From positions 496,001 through 560,000 of the forward strand of contig JADJWK010000002.1 of NCBI GenBank assembly GCA_016716405.1: DNA of 64,000 nt, given 5' to 3'. Shown piece by piece: positions 43,574-54,015 of the stretch (its first letter is position 1; each line of letters starts with the position of its first letter). This stretch comes from Candidatus Melainabacteria bacterium (GTDB lineage: Bacteria > Cyanobacteriota > Vampirovibrionia > Obscuribacterales > Obscuribacteraceae). Both the position numbers and the translations under genes were made by a program. The notes below the pieces were generated by a model that was given only the letters and a program-made list of their open reading frames with translations, was not told the DNA's origin and did not search any database.

Positions 43574-44913
43574 TGCTGCTACCGAAGCCTCATATACTGG
43601 TGATCCATCAGGCACGGCAGGCCGCCGATTACAGCTCGGTCCTCGAGAAAACGGGAGCGCGGGTGAGCGCAGTCACATCCTTCGAAGAGGCCAACGAGCT
43701 TCTTTCTTTCCTTCATCCGGATCTGATCTGTCTTTCCGCCAATATGCCTGAAGGCGACGGGCGGCTCTATTGCCAGCAAATCAGGGCCACGGTAGTGCAT
43801 CCGAGACCGGTCCTGGTCTTGCTCCATCCGTCCTCCGACGTGAACGAGCGGATCAATGCCTTCAGATATGGTGCAGACGACGTGCTCGCCGATCCCATCG
43901 ACAAGAACGAGCTGGCCATTCGCATTCTAGCCCACCTGCGAAGAAGGCAGGAGGAATTCTCCAATCCGCTCACCCAGATGCCCGGACCCAATATGATCCG
44001 GCGAATGCTCGAGCAGCACCTGGTATCGGACAAAGCCTGGGCTGCCATGTCTATCGATCTCAACAAGATAAGGGTCTATAACGAGACCTACGGCGACCTC
44101 GCCGGTGACCAGTTGATCAAGGCTCTGGGCGCGATTCTCTGCGATATCGCCGATGAGACCGAATTCGTCGGTCACCTCGAGGCGGACGACTTCATGATGA
44201 CCACCAGGCCGGAGGAAGCCGAGCGCAAGGCTGAGCGGATCTGCCAGCAGTTCGACAAGATAAGCGCCCAATTCTATCCCAAAGGCGATCTCGAGCGGGG
44301 CTATCTGATCTCGACCGGGCGTGGTGGCATAAGGCGCCGTGTCCCTCTCATCTCCATTGCCATAGGGATCGTGAGCAGCACCACCAGGCGTTTCCACAGC
44401 TATGTCGATGTGCTCACCGCCGCCCGAGATGCCCGCTATATAGCCAAGGAGAAGAACGAGTCTTTCTGGTACGCCGAGAAAAAGCCTTCGCCCGGTGAGG
44501 CGACCGCCGATCTATCGGTGGAGATCGAGACGACCAGGACTCTTTCGCGTATTCTGGTGGTCGAGCCCGATGGAGCCATGGCCTGTCTCTTGCAGGAGAC
44601 TCTGTCGCTCGAGGGCTATGTGGTGGAGGTAACCAGCTCCGCCGATGATGCCCTGGAGATGGCCAGGTTCGAGCGACCGGACCTGATCTTGCTCGAATCC
44701 AATCTCTCGGATCGCCAGATGGATGGCTGGAAGCTTTGCAAGAAGCTGAAAGAGGATGAGAAGCTCAGCAAGATCTGGGTAGTCATGGCAACGTCCCATC
44801 CGGATCAATCGAGAGCCCTGGAGGCCGGTGCCGATCTCTATCTTCCCAAGCCTTTCGACATGCCCAGTCTTCTGAGCGAGCTCAGTCTTCTCCTGCGCCG
44901 GGCCTCAGCCTGA
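43573..44913 (+). CDS. Degenerate REC-GGDEF-REC protein
   Basis: 446-residue protein in three domains. The first receiver (about 6-123) aligns LICLSANMP with the usual LxLLDxxMP, so Ser55 stands where Asp is phosphorylated, and the Lys motif is ADPID. The middle domain (about 138-305) has a GGDEF fold with IDLNKIRVYNETYGDLAGDQLI, but the active loop reads EADDF (203-207). The second receiver (about 325-440) has LILLESNLSDRQMDG, with Glu375 in place of Asp, and keeps LPKPF. Neither receiver can be phosphorylated as usual and the cyclase is probably inactive. It may be a scaffold or nucleotide sensor for the coupled kinase. Confidence 0.85.
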   Translation: MLLPKPHILVIHQARQAADYSSVLEKTGARVSAVTSFEEANELLSFLHPDLICLSANMPEGDGRLYCQQIRATVVHPRPVLVLLHPSSDVNERINAFRYGADDVLADPIDKNELAIRILAHLRRRQEEFSNPLTQMPGPNMIRRMLEQHLVSDKAWAAMSIDLNKIRVYNETYGDLAGDQLIKALGAILCDIADETEFVGHLEADDFMMTTRPEEAERKAERICQQFDKISAQFYPKGDLERGYLISTGRGGIRRRVPLISIAIGIVSSTTRRFHSYVDVLTAARDARYIAKEKNESFWYAEKKPSPGEATADLSVEIETTRTLSRILVVEPDGAMACLLQETLSLEGYVVEVTSSADDALEMARFERPDLILLESNLSDRQMDGWKLCKKLKEDEKLSKIWVVMATSHPDQSRALEAGADLYLPKPFDMPSLLSELSLLLRRASA

Positions 44914-45495
44914 GCACTCGAGCTGGCTCAAGATCCAGTCCACGGCGTCGACTATGGAAGCTGCCTGATAATCAGGCTCTACCTGCCACTGATATTCCCC
45001 TGCTATAACCTGCCGGCCGTAGCCGGTCTCGACCAGGATACCGCGGGCACCGCAGTTGCGAGCCAGCTCCACGTCGGTGGCTTTGTCACCGACGACGAAG
45101 GCTCTCTTTCTGTCCAGGTCCCGATGCTCCTCGTAAGCCAGCTCCACGAGCCCGGTGGCTGGCTTGCGGCAGGGACAGTCCCTGGTGTACTTCTCCACTA
45201 CTCCATCAGGAAGGTGGGGGCAGTAATAGACGCTGTCGAGATGGGCTCCTTCTTTCTCGAGCAGTTTCAAGAGCCGCTCGTTGAGCGCCAGAATATGATC
45301 CTCACCGTAATAGGCTCGGGCGGCGCCGCTCTGATTGGTGACAAGCACCGCAGCGACCCCGCTCCTGTTCAGTCTCTTGACGGCTTCGGCGGCGCCGTCG
45401 ATTAATCTCAAGTTCTCCAGATCGCGGATATATCCAGCCTCGACGTTGAGCGTGCCATCTCTGTCAAGAAATACTACAGGTCTCTTGTTCAACAC
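44905..45495 (-). CDS. gmhB: D-glycero-beta-D-manno-heptose 1,7-bisphosphate 7-phosphatase
   Basis: HAD-superfamily phosphatase that removes the C7 phosphate of heptose bisphosphate for LPS or S-layer glycan. HAD motif I FLDRDGTLNVEAGYI, motif II VLVTNQSGAARAY, the zinc-binding CPH...CPCRKP loop diagnostic of GmhB, and motif IV VVGDKATDVELA are all visible. 196 residues. It is convergent with and overlaps the regulator gene by 9 bases. No other heptose genes are in the window. Confidence 0.94.
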   Translation of the reverse strand: MLNKRPVVFLDRDGTLNVEAGYIRDLENLRLIDGAAEAVKRLNRSGVAAVLVTNQSGAARAYYGEDHILALNERLLKLLEKEGAHLDSVYYCPHLPDGVVEKYTRDCPCRKPATGLVELAYEEHRDLDRKRAFVVGDKATDVELARNCGARGILVETGYGRQVIAGEYQWQVEPDYQAASIVDAVDWILSQLECSG

Positions 45496-45665
45496 TCACC
45501 CCCATGCACACCCCCTGCTAAAGCGGGATTTTATCAGGCTTTCGTGCCTCTGTGGAAGTCGTTTATCCGTTATATGCAATTCGACAAATCAACTACTCAA
45601 AGTCGTCAGGCTGTGTTACGATCTTTCAGAAGTCTCAGGCAAAAGCCTCACGAGTTGGTAATTTC

Positions 45666-46067
45666 ATGAGAATACATGACGACAACGCCTCTTTCCGTTT
45701 CAATCAGGTGGGTCTCAAAAAATTTCTTGGCGATCTCGAATGCGAGATCATGGAATTAGCCTGGAAGCTGGCCAAGCCCGTGGTGACGGTGAGAGAAGTC
45801 TATGACGCTCTCAGGAAGAAGCGCGAGATCGCTTACACCACGGTCATGACCACTATGGTGCGTCTGTCCGAGAAAGAGCTTCTCAAGATCGTCGACAAGG
45901 TCGGCCTCGCCAATTGCTATACACCGGCCCAGACCCGCGATGAGTTCATCAGTAGCTCGGTGGATCATGTCCTCGAGATCTTCTTCAAAGAGTTTCCGGA
46001 CGAATGCAAAGACTTCGTCGCCAGTTATGAGACCCGCAAGACCAGAAGAGGCGGGCGCAAACGCTAG
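45666..46067 (+). CDS. BlaI/MecI-type transcriptional repressor
   Basis: Winged-helix regulator of the BlaI/MecI/CopY family (133 residues). The DNA-binding part reads LGDLECEIMELAWKLAKPVVTVREVYDAL, IAYTTVMTTMVRLSEKELL, and the dimerisation part has VDHVLEIFFKEFPDEC. In BlaI/MecI systems a BlaR1-type protease cleaves the repressor; no such gene is adjacent. ATG at 45666 is chosen because the open frame upstream has no ribosome site. An intrinsic terminator follows at 46106-46130. Confidence 0.88.
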   Translation: MRIHDDNASFRFNQVGLKKFLGDLECEIMELAWKLAKPVVTVREVYDALRKKREIAYTTVMTTMVRLSEKELLKIVDKVGLANCYTPAQTRDEFISSSVDHVLEIFFKEFPDECKDFVASYETRKTRRGGRKR

Positions 46068-46105
46068 GAGACAGAGCCTGCTGTTTAGGCGAGATTGATG
46101 CATGA

Positions 46106-46130
46106 GCCTCCCAGCCGGGAGGCTTTTGAT
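46106..46130 (+). terminator. Intrinsic terminator of the BlaI-type gene
   Basis: GCCTCCC (46106-46112), loop AGCC, GGGAGGC (46117-46123), followed by TTTTGATTT on the plus strand. It ends the repressor transcript. Confidence 0.85.
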
Positions 46131-46152
46131 TTGATACTGATTATAGAGACAG

Positions 46153-46182
46153 AAAAAAAGGGCGGTGCTTGCGCACCGCCCC
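46153..46182 (-). terminator. Intrinsic terminator of the secretin pair
   Basis: On the minus strand GGGCGGTGC pairs with GCACCGCCC across a 4-base loop (46160-46181) and is followed by seven T residues. It lies 25 bases after the stop of the downstream secretin gene and is a strong rho-independent terminator. Confidence 0.9.
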
Positions 46183-46206
46183 TCATCAGCTTGCTCTGAC
46201 CGCGCT

Positions 46207-48561
46207 CTAGCTGTCCGGGATGGGAGCTCCTTCGGGCAGGGTCGGAGAAGTCTTCTGGTGGCGTTCCGAGCGACCGGTGGTGTAGTGCCGTTCGTCGATG
46301 ACGCTGGGCTCGACCTGGAACATATTGGTGTCGCGAGGACCCTCAACACGTCCAATCTCTTCCGGAAGCTTGAGCTGACCGGGAGTACCGGGCAGGATGA
46401 TTTCCGGCCTGATGGCGATTACCAGCTCGCTCTCGTTCTTGGCGAACGCTTTCGAGCGGTAGATAGCGCCCAGCACCGGCATCTCGCCGATGATCGGCAG
46501 CTTGTTCATCTCACGACCGTTATTGGTGGTGATCAGACCGCCTACGAAGAGCTCCTGACCGGGCTTCATCTCGACGATGGTCTGCATCTTCCGGGTGGTG
46601 AAACCGGGAATCACAGAGTTTGTGCCCGGAAGCTGGAAGCCCAGGGCCAGGGACGGAATACGCTCTTCAGGAGAGATCTCCAGGTTGAGGGTTCCGGCAT
46701 CGGTGAGGACCGGGATGAAGTTGATTCTCAGACCGAAAGGCTCGAACACGACGGACTGCTGAGCAGCACCGGCGGCAGCCACGGCTTGCAGGATCGGGAT
46801 TTCTCCACCGGCCAGGAAGGAGGCGCGCTCGCCGCTGATACAAACAAGCGACGGCTCAGCCAGGATTCTGTTGCGGCTGTTGGAGATGATCCCCTGGATG
46901 GTCGGCGAGAAAGATTGTCTCGTCGAGTTGTCCGAAGGGAAGTTCGAAACCCCGCTGATGAGGTTCATCAGACCGCCGGTCTGGAATGCGGTACCACCGG
47001 GAGCTCCGAAGAGGATCGAGTTGCCTCCCAGGTTGTTGACGGCGGTAAGAAGCTGGGGCAAGCCGATTCCGCTGATCGTTCCGCCGTTGATCAGGTTGGA
47101 GCTTACAAACCCGTTAGAGCCGGTTGAGAAGGCGTTGGGTCTGGCACCGGCTACTACGCCTGCTCCGCTCTGGATCCCGGTAATTGCCGTGGTAGCTGTC
47201 CCGATTCTCTGAGTGTATCCCGGGAAAGAGATCGGCTGGAAGCTGGCGGGGTTGTTGGTACCGCCGACACCGTATGCGAAACCGGCAGTGGTCCCGGCTA
47301 CGCCTACTGCGGTCGCGAGCTCTCTTGCCGAGGTCGTGTTCATTTCCATGAAAGTGACATGGAGAACGATGAGCGGAGTCTTGCGGACTTTCACCAGGCT
47401 CGTGACCCTGCCACCATCGCTGGTGATCACCTGACCTTTGCTGATGTTGTTGTTTGTGTTCGGGAAGAAGGTGTACTTGTCCACCGAAGACAGCTGGGCG
47501 AGCTGGCCGGTGCGACCGCCGCCACCCTGGGTGCCGCCGCCCTGGGCGCCCTGCTCACCGATGCGGGCATTGATCAGGCGGTTGTTGGCCACCTGGATAT
47601 TCATGCCCCGGTCATCCATGAAGACATTGGCCGCCAGGAAGGCTCTGATCACCGACTCGGCGTGATCCACGTCTCCGAGCAGGAGGACGCGGTCGGAGCC
47701 GCCGACGGAGAAGGCTTTGACGATGATGCGCGGGTCGATTTCGCGCAGCGCCGTTTGCAGCTCGCTGTAATCGCGCTCCACGACTATGTCGATGGCGGCG
47801 GTATTGCCGGCATCGTCCCAGAGAAGCATGGTGCAGCTTCCGGGGGCTTTGCCGAGCATGACGATCTGATTCTCGGCTACTACTACGGGCTCGGCGATGC
47901 CGGGATCACTTATAGAGGTCCGGACGATCTTGTTGCGGAGCTTGAAAGTTCTGGACTGGGACACTTTGAGGTCGATGACGTTGACCGTCTTGAACTCTTC
48001 GAGGTCGACAGTACCGGTCACCACTGGAGGGATGGGAGTGGCGGTGACGTCGCTGCTGGTGGACTGGGCGATCAGTTGATCGGGAGCCAGTTGCGCCAGA
48101 AGCTGTTTGCCTTCGCTGGCAGACTCGGCGGTGGCGGTAATCGAGGGAACCGCTCCGTTATAGGCGACCAGTGACGGCTTGTCGGCAGGCGCCTTGGCCG
48201 TCTCGGCAAGGGCGGGGTGGATGCTCAGGGCCGCGGCAGGTGCCGGGGCCGGCATGTCAGCCTTGCCTTTGCCCATGAAGATCATCACATGGTTATCTTT
48301 GAGCGCCAGGGTCGGGATGTCTTCATCCACGATGGGGGCGATTCTCTTGGGCTCGATTCTCTTGGGTTCTACGCGGGCTTGCCTGACCGTCTTCTTGACG
48401 CTCTTCTTGCCTTTGCTTGCCTGATTCTCCTGACTCTTCGGAGTCGACGACATCTTCTGCCAGATAGCGTCAGCGGCTCCTGCCGGTTGTGCTGTCAGCC
48501 AGCCCGCCTGGGTCACTATCAGTGACAGGCTGAAAGCTAGGCTTTTCCTTGGCTTATTCAT
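46207..48561 (-). CDS. CpaC/RcpA-like secretin, copy 2
   Basis: 784-residue outer-membrane secretin of the Flp/Tad pilus (CpaC) type. Signal peptide at the N terminus (LAFSLSLIVTQAGWLTAQPAGAA), a Lys-rich linker, the pilus-assembly N-terminal domain (NVIDLKVSQSRTFKLRNKIVRTS), a BON-like domain (ALREIDPRIIVKAFSVGGSDRVLLLGDV), a Gly/Gln linker and the secretin domain (EPSLVCISGERASFLAGGEIPIL, PGFTTRKMQTIVEMKPGQELFVGGLI, ESELVIAIRPEIILP). The last 55 residues are almost identical to copy 1. The leader AGAGGGAGAGTGGA before ATG is also identical to copy 1. Central segment residues about 420-530 are divergent, Gly/Asn rich. Confidence 0.9.
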   Translation of the reverse strand: MNKPRKSLAFSLSLIVTQAGWLTAQPAGAADAIWQKMSSTPKSQENQASKGKKSVKKTVRQARVEPKRIEPKRIAPIVDEDIPTLALKDNHVMIFMGKGKADMPAPAPAAALSIHPALAETAKAPADKPSLVAYNGAVPSITATAESASEGKQLLAQLAPDQLIAQSTSSDVTATPIPPVVTGTVDLEEFKTVNVIDLKVSQSRTFKLRNKIVRTSISDPGIAEPVVVAENQIVMLGKAPGSCTMLLWDDAGNTAAIDIVVERDYSELQTALREIDPRIIVKAFSVGGSDRVLLLGDVDHAESVIRAFLAANVFMDDRGMNIQVANNRLINARIGEQGAQGGGTQGGGGRTGQLAQLSSVDKYTFFPNTNNNISKGQVITSDGGRVTSLVKVRKTPLIVLHVTFMEMNTTSARELATAVGVAGTTAGFAYGVGGTNNPASFQPISFPGYTQRIGTATTAITGIQSGAGVVAGARPNAFSTGSNGFVSSNLINGGTISGIGLPQLLTAVNNLGGNSILFGAPGGTAFQTGGLMNLISGVSNFPSDNSTRQSFSPTIQGIISNSRNRILAEPSLVCISGERASFLAGGEIPILQAVAAAGAAQQSVVFEPFGLRINFIPVLTDAGTLNLEISPEERIPSLALGFQLPGTNSVIPGFTTRKMQTIVEMKPGQELFVGGLITTNNGREMNKLPIIGEMPVLGAIYRSKAFAKNESELVIAIRPEIILPGTPGQLKLPEEIGRVEGPRDTNMFQVEPSVIDERHYTTGRSERHQKTSPTLPEGAPIPDS

Positions 48562-48609
48562 TCCACTCTCCCTCTAAGGCGAATAATGCTTGATCAAATA
48601 ATCTTGACG

Positions 48610-50988
48610 TTATCTGTTGTCCGGAATCGGAGCGCCTTCAGGCAACGTCGGTGACGTCTTCTGGTGGCGTTCCGAGCGACCGGATGTGTAATGCCGCTCG
48701 TCGAGGACCGTGGGCTCGACCTGGAACAGGTTCATGTCGCGCGGTCCTTCTACCCGACCGATTTCCTCCGGAAGCTTGAGCTGTCCGGGGGTACCGGGCA
48801 GTATGATTTCCGGTCTGATGGCGATAACCAGCTCGCTCTCGTTCTTGTTGAACGCTTTCGAGCGCCAGAGAGCGCCGAGGACCGGAATCTCACCGAAGAT
48901 CGGATATTTATCCAGGGATCGACCGCTGTTGGAGGTGATCAATCCGGAGATATAGAGCTCCTGACCAGGCTTCATCTCGACGATGGTCTGAGCCTTTCTG
49001 GTGGTGAATCCAGGGATGGCGGTGGCGACGCCGGTTATCTGCAGAGCGAATGTATTGGATATGACACGCTCTTCAGGAGAGACCTCCAGGTTCAGGGAGC
49101 CGTTTTCCATCAGGACGGGAATCATATTGATTCTCAGTCCGAAAGGCTCGAAGGTTACCGACACCTGGTTGTTACCGGCGGTGGCGATGGCCTGGAAGAT
49201 GGGGATCTCGCCGCCTGCCAGGAAGGAGGCCCGCTCACCCGAGATGCAGACCAGAGTCGGCTCGGCAAGTATTCTTGCGCGGTTGTTGGTGATCAAGCCC
49301 TGGATGGAGGGGTTGACCCCGAACCGGTAAGCATCGGTGATGGCGAAGTTCGAAAGTGCGGTAAAGAGGTTGCCGAGACCGGCAGCCTGGAAGGCGGCAC
49401 CACCCGGGGACCCGAAGGGAGTCTGACCGGTGAGGAGCGCCGTGATCGGCGACGCGAAGATCGGCTGACCGATACCGGTGGGCGTTGTTCCTGTAGGGGT
49501 GAAGAATGCCACGGGAGCAGCCGAATAGCCGGTTGCCGTGCTTCCTACGGGGGTACCGGCGGGAGCGGTGGTCACAACCGGCAGGCGCTGGTAGAGACCG
49601 GGGGCAGAGAGCAGGTAAGGCTGAGCACCACCGGTATTGGCGGTTGAACCGCCGAGACCGAAGGCGACGCCGGGTCCGGTGAAGTTGAAGCCGAGAGACA
49701 TCGCCAGGCTGCGCGCGGCAGTGGTGTTCATCTCCATGAAAGTGACATGAAGCACGATCAGGGGCACTTTGCGGATCTTGATCAAGCTGGTGATCCGTCC
49801 GCCGTCCGAGACGATGCCCTGGGCGAGACTGACGTTGTTGTTGGTGTTGGGGAAGAACGTATAACGATCGACGCTGGAGAGCTGAGCCAGCTGACCGGTC
49901 TGCCCGCCGCCGGTGTTGCCGCCGCCGCCCTGGGCGCCCGTCTCACCGATTCTGGCGTCCACCAGGCGGTTGTTGGCGACCTGGACGTTCATGCCGCGGT
50001 CGTCCATGAAGACGTTGGCTGCCGAGAAGGCTCTGATTACTGATTCGGCGTGGTCGACGTCGCCGAGGAGGATCAGGCGATCCGATCCGCCTACGGAGTA
50101 GGTCTTGACGATGATCCGGGGGTCGATCTCGCGAAGGGTCGCCTGGAGCTGCGAGTAGTCGCGCGAGCAGGAGACTTCGATGGCGGCGGAGTTGCCGGCG
50201 TCGTCCCAGATGACCATGGTCGCTTTGCCCGGCGATTTGCCGAGGAGGACGAGCTGGTTTTCTGATACCACTACCGGTTCTACGATGCCGGGATCGCTTA
50301 TAGAGGTACGAACGATTTTGTTGCGGAGCTTGAATGTCCGCGAGCGGGACACCTTGACGTCGATGACGTTGGTGGTCTTGAACTCTTCGAGGTCGACGGT
50401 GCCGGTCACCACTGGCGGTATCGGCGTGGCGTTCACGTCTCCGGAGTCTCCTTGAGCCAGCAGATTGTCGGCGGACATCTGGGCGATCAGGTCTTCGCCG
50501 GGGGCGCTTGTCGATTCGGAAGGCAGATCAGCGCTTTCTTCGGCGACGGAGGGAGCTTCGTGTGTGGAAGGCGCTTGGGCCATTTCTGGCGTATCTATAT
50601 TGGTAGGCAATGCCGGGTGGATCGAGAGAGCTGCTGCCGGCGCTGGTCCGCCACCCAGGGCTCCTGCGTTCTTGCCGCGTCCGGGCAGGAAGAGCATTGC
50701 GCTGTCGTCCAGGCTCAGTTCGCTGGAGGCGAGCTGGGTCCCGTTATGGGCTTGCTTGAGAGATTTCACTTCGGTCCGCTTGGTAACGGCGACCGTTTTT
50801 ACCTTCTTATTGGTAGCTTTAGGCGCCTGCGCTTTTTTCTTGGCAACGGCTTGAGTCTTGGACTCGGTGGCGCCTGCCATTTTTTGCCAGATCGCTTCTG
50901 ACGCAGGTGCTGCATGCGCAGATTGCAAACCAGCCTGTGATAGCGCTGCCAGTGCGCTAAGAGCTAAGCTCGTACTAGGCTTCTTCAT
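48610..50988 (-). CDS. CpaC/RcpA-like secretin, copy 1
   Basis: 792-residue paralogue of the downstream secretin and the first gene of the pair, 48 bases apart. Same order of parts: signal peptide (LALSALAALSQAGLQSAHAAP), basic linker, pilus-assembly N domain (NVIDVKVSRSRTFKLRNKIVRTS), BON-like domain, Gly-rich linker, secretin domain (EPTLVCISGERASFLAGGEIPIF; IPGFTTRKAQTIVEMKPGQELYISGLI). The copies differ most in residues about 430-540, which in secretins lie in or near the gate region. The ribosome site GGGAGAG is five bases before ATG. Neighbouring tad genes (ATPase, platform, prepilin peptidase) are absent from the window. Confidence 0.9.
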   Translation of the reverse strand: MKKPSTSLALSALAALSQAGLQSAHAAPASEAIWQKMAGATESKTQAVAKKKAQAPKATNKKVKTVAVTKRTEVKSLKQAHNGTQLASSELSLDDSAMLFLPGRGKNAGALGGGPAPAAALSIHPALPTNIDTPEMAQAPSTHEAPSVAEESADLPSESTSAPGEDLIAQMSADNLLAQGDSGDVNATPIPPVVTGTVDLEEFKTTNVIDVKVSRSRTFKLRNKIVRTSISDPGIVEPVVVSENQLVLLGKSPGKATMVIWDDAGNSAAIEVSCSRDYSQLQATLREIDPRIIVKTYSVGGSDRLILLGDVDHAESVIRAFSAANVFMDDRGMNVQVANNRLVDARIGETGAQGGGGNTGGGQTGQLAQLSSVDRYTFFPNTNNNVSLAQGIVSDGGRITSLIKIRKVPLIVLHVTFMEMNTTAARSLAMSLGFNFTGPGVAFGLGGSTANTGGAQPYLLSAPGLYQRLPVVTTAPAGTPVGSTATGYSAAPVAFFTPTGTTPTGIGQPIFASPITALLTGQTPFGSPGGAAFQAAGLGNLFTALSNFAITDAYRFGVNPSIQGLITNNRARILAEPTLVCISGERASFLAGGEIPIFQAIATAGNNQVSVTFEPFGLRINMIPVLMENGSLNLEVSPEERVISNTFALQITGVATAIPGFTTRKAQTIVEMKPGQELYISGLITSNSGRSLDKYPIFGEIPVLGALWRSKAFNKNESELVIAIRPEIILPGTPGQLKLPEEIGRVEGPRDMNLFQVEPTVLDERHYTSGRSERHQKTSPTLPEGAPIPDNR

Positions 50989-51910
50989 TCCACTCTCCCT
51001 CTATCTAGCTTCCAAACTCTTTGCATTTGATTCAGGTCTACCGGGAAGCAATTTAGTAAGTGCCGGTACACGTCCGACCAGGTATGCAGTCTAACATGAG
51101 AGGCTGGCATGTGCACCAACCTTTTTTTAGACCGTTCCAAGAAAGACCTCGGATCGGGTGAAGGTGGCTCCGGCAGGTGGTTACAGCGGTTTTGGCCTGT
51201 GTAGCGGATTGTTGCGGCTCGATTCTTAACGTGATCCTGACAACCGTATCCGGTGCCTATTCTCAGACCTTCTCGGCGATGTCAAGAAAAGCCGGGAGCT
51301 GGTATCGGAATCAGTGCTGATCGTGCTCGAGCCAGGTTCTATGAGGCGATCGCAGGGCAATCGCATAGCCTGATTTCGCCTGATCGATAGCAATCGGTCG
51401 CATAATCGGTATTTTGGTTATATCGGACACGCCCGGTTTTCGTTGTCAGGATGCCGTTTCGCCGGCTGTACAACAGTAATTCTCGCAGCCGGGCAAGAGC
51501 CGGATCTGATGCCGATTCCAGGTGCTTCCTCGCCGATCCGGTCGCGGTCAATTTTCAGGTCTCAGGATCATTCGGGCCGGTCTACCGGAGGTGTCCTCTG
51601 CTTGTTTTAAATTCAATTTAGGTGTGATTCTCGGACTGACGCGGTGCCGGAAAGAGATCGGCTAAGCCGTGTAACCAATAAATAAAGGACCCGGCTACGG
51701 CGATCCCGGCTGATAACAGGCGCCTGCATCACAGTGCGCCGGTCTTGCTCGGGCAATTAGGAGAAATACCCATCAGGTGAGCCGGCGATGTTATATACTC
51801 ACGAGTTAGACTGAGAAAGGCGGTACGCCGGTCCCGGTTGTCAATCAGGCGTTTCCGGGTTTTTTGTCGGCGAGCTTTGGCAATCCATATATAAAGGTAA
51901 GAGTAAGACC
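50989..51910. other. Long non-coding interval upstream of secretins and rpaB-like gene
   Basis: About 920 bases with no convincing gene on either strand. It must hold the promoters of the divergent secretin operon and the RpaB-like gene. Seen: one GCGATCGC octamer (HIP1 type, 51346-51353) within a run of imperfect CGAT/CGCATA repeats (51340-51410). No tRNA-like clover-leaf or clear riboswitch was found. A 70-codon minus-strand frame at 51339-51551 has no ribosome site and is not called. Confidence 0.5.
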
Positions 51911-52639
51911 GTGACAGAGACAAGCAGTGACCAAGAAAAGATTCTTGTTGTGGACGACGAAGCCTCGATCAGGCGGATCCTCGAGACCAGGCTCAAGCTG
52001 GCCGGCTACAACGTCGTGACCGCAGCGGATGGCCAGGAGGCTCTCGATCAATTCAACGGCTTCCAGCCGGATCTGGTCATTCTCGATGTCATGCTTCCGA
52101 AGATGGACGGATACGAAGTTTGTCGCGAAATCAGGAAGACCTCGGACACTCCGATTATCATGCTCACCGCGGTGGCCGATGTCTCCAATCGTATCCAGGG
52201 TCTCGAGATCGGCGCCGACGACTATGTCGTGAAGCCGTTCAGCCCCAGCGAGCTGGAAGCGCGAATCAAGGCGGTTTTGCGAAGAACCGTCGAGCGCCAG
52301 CAGGAAGCAGGACAGAGCAAGAGCAGCAATGTCATTACTATCGGAAGCCTGAAGATAGATCTGAACAAGCGCCAGGTGACCCGCAAGAACGAGCGTATCC
52401 GTCTGACCGGAATGGAGTTCAGTCTGCTCGAGCTCCTGGTCACCAATTCGGGAAGACCTTTCTCCCGTGGTGAGATCCTTCAGCAGGTCTGGGCTTACCC
52501 TCCGGATCATCGCATCGATACCAGGGTCGTGGATGTTCATATCAGCCGTCTGCGCTCCAAGCTCGAGGAGGATTCGTCCAATCCGGACCTGATCCTCACC
52601 GCCCGGGGAATCGGCTATATGTTCCAGAAGATCAATTAG
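51911..52639 (+). CDS. rpaB: RpaB-like OmpR-family response regulator
   Basis: 242-residue transcription factor strikingly similar to the cyanobacterial/plastid regulator RpaB (Ycf27). Receiver: KILVVDDEASIRRILETRL, phospho-Asp in LVILDVMLPKMDGYEVC, Thr in IIMLTA, Lys in DDYVVKPFSP. DNA-binding domain: NKRQVTRKNERIRLTGMEFS, WAYPPDHRIDTRVVDVHISR, and LILTARGIGYMFQKI. In cyanobacteria RpaB binds HLR1 elements and controls photosynthesis and stress genes together with Hik33/NblS. Start is GTG at 51911 after AAGGTAAGAG. A bidirectional terminator follows. The orthology is my judgement from remembered sequence, not a search. Confidence 0.88.
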   Translation: MTETSSDQEKILVVDDEASIRRILETRLKLAGYNVVTAADGQEALDQFNGFQPDLVILDVMLPKMDGYEVCREIRKTSDTPIIMLTAVADVSNRIQGLEIGADDYVVKPFSPSELEARIKAVLRRTVERQQEAGQSKSSNVITIGSLKIDLNKRQVTRKNERIRLTGMEFSLLELLVTNSGRPFSRGEILQQVWAYPPDHRIDTRVVDVHISRLRSKLEEDSSNPDLILTARGIGYMFQKIN

Positions 52640-52680
52640 GGCATTCGATCGACAGGTAAGAATCGACAGGCAAGATATGA

Positions 52681-52710
52681 AAAACCCCCGGCAGCCAGCC
52701 GGGGGTTTTT
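52681..52710. terminator. Bidirectional intrinsic terminator
   Basis: CCCCCGGC (52685-52692), loop AGCCA, GCCGGGGG (52698-52705), flanked by AAAA on the left and TTTTT on the right, so it can end both the RpaB-like gene and the convergent ahcY gene. Confidence 0.93.
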
Positions 52711-52746
52711 GGTTTTTCGTTTTTGCCTTTTTAATCAGGCACCGTC

Positions 52747-54015
<1,269 letters not shown>

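Noticed and set aside
42212..43615. 467-codon minus-strand frame opposite the PAS histidine kinase
   Set aside because: Shadow of a well-supported kinase gene in GC-rich DNA.
46165..50901. Long plus-strand frames opposite the secretins (for example 46165-47127 and 48664-49647)
   Set aside because: Antisense shadows of two clear secretin genes that have signal peptides and family motifs.
51339..51551. 70-codon minus-strand frame in the long intergenic region
   Set aside because: No ribosome site, no recognisable domain and atypical composition.
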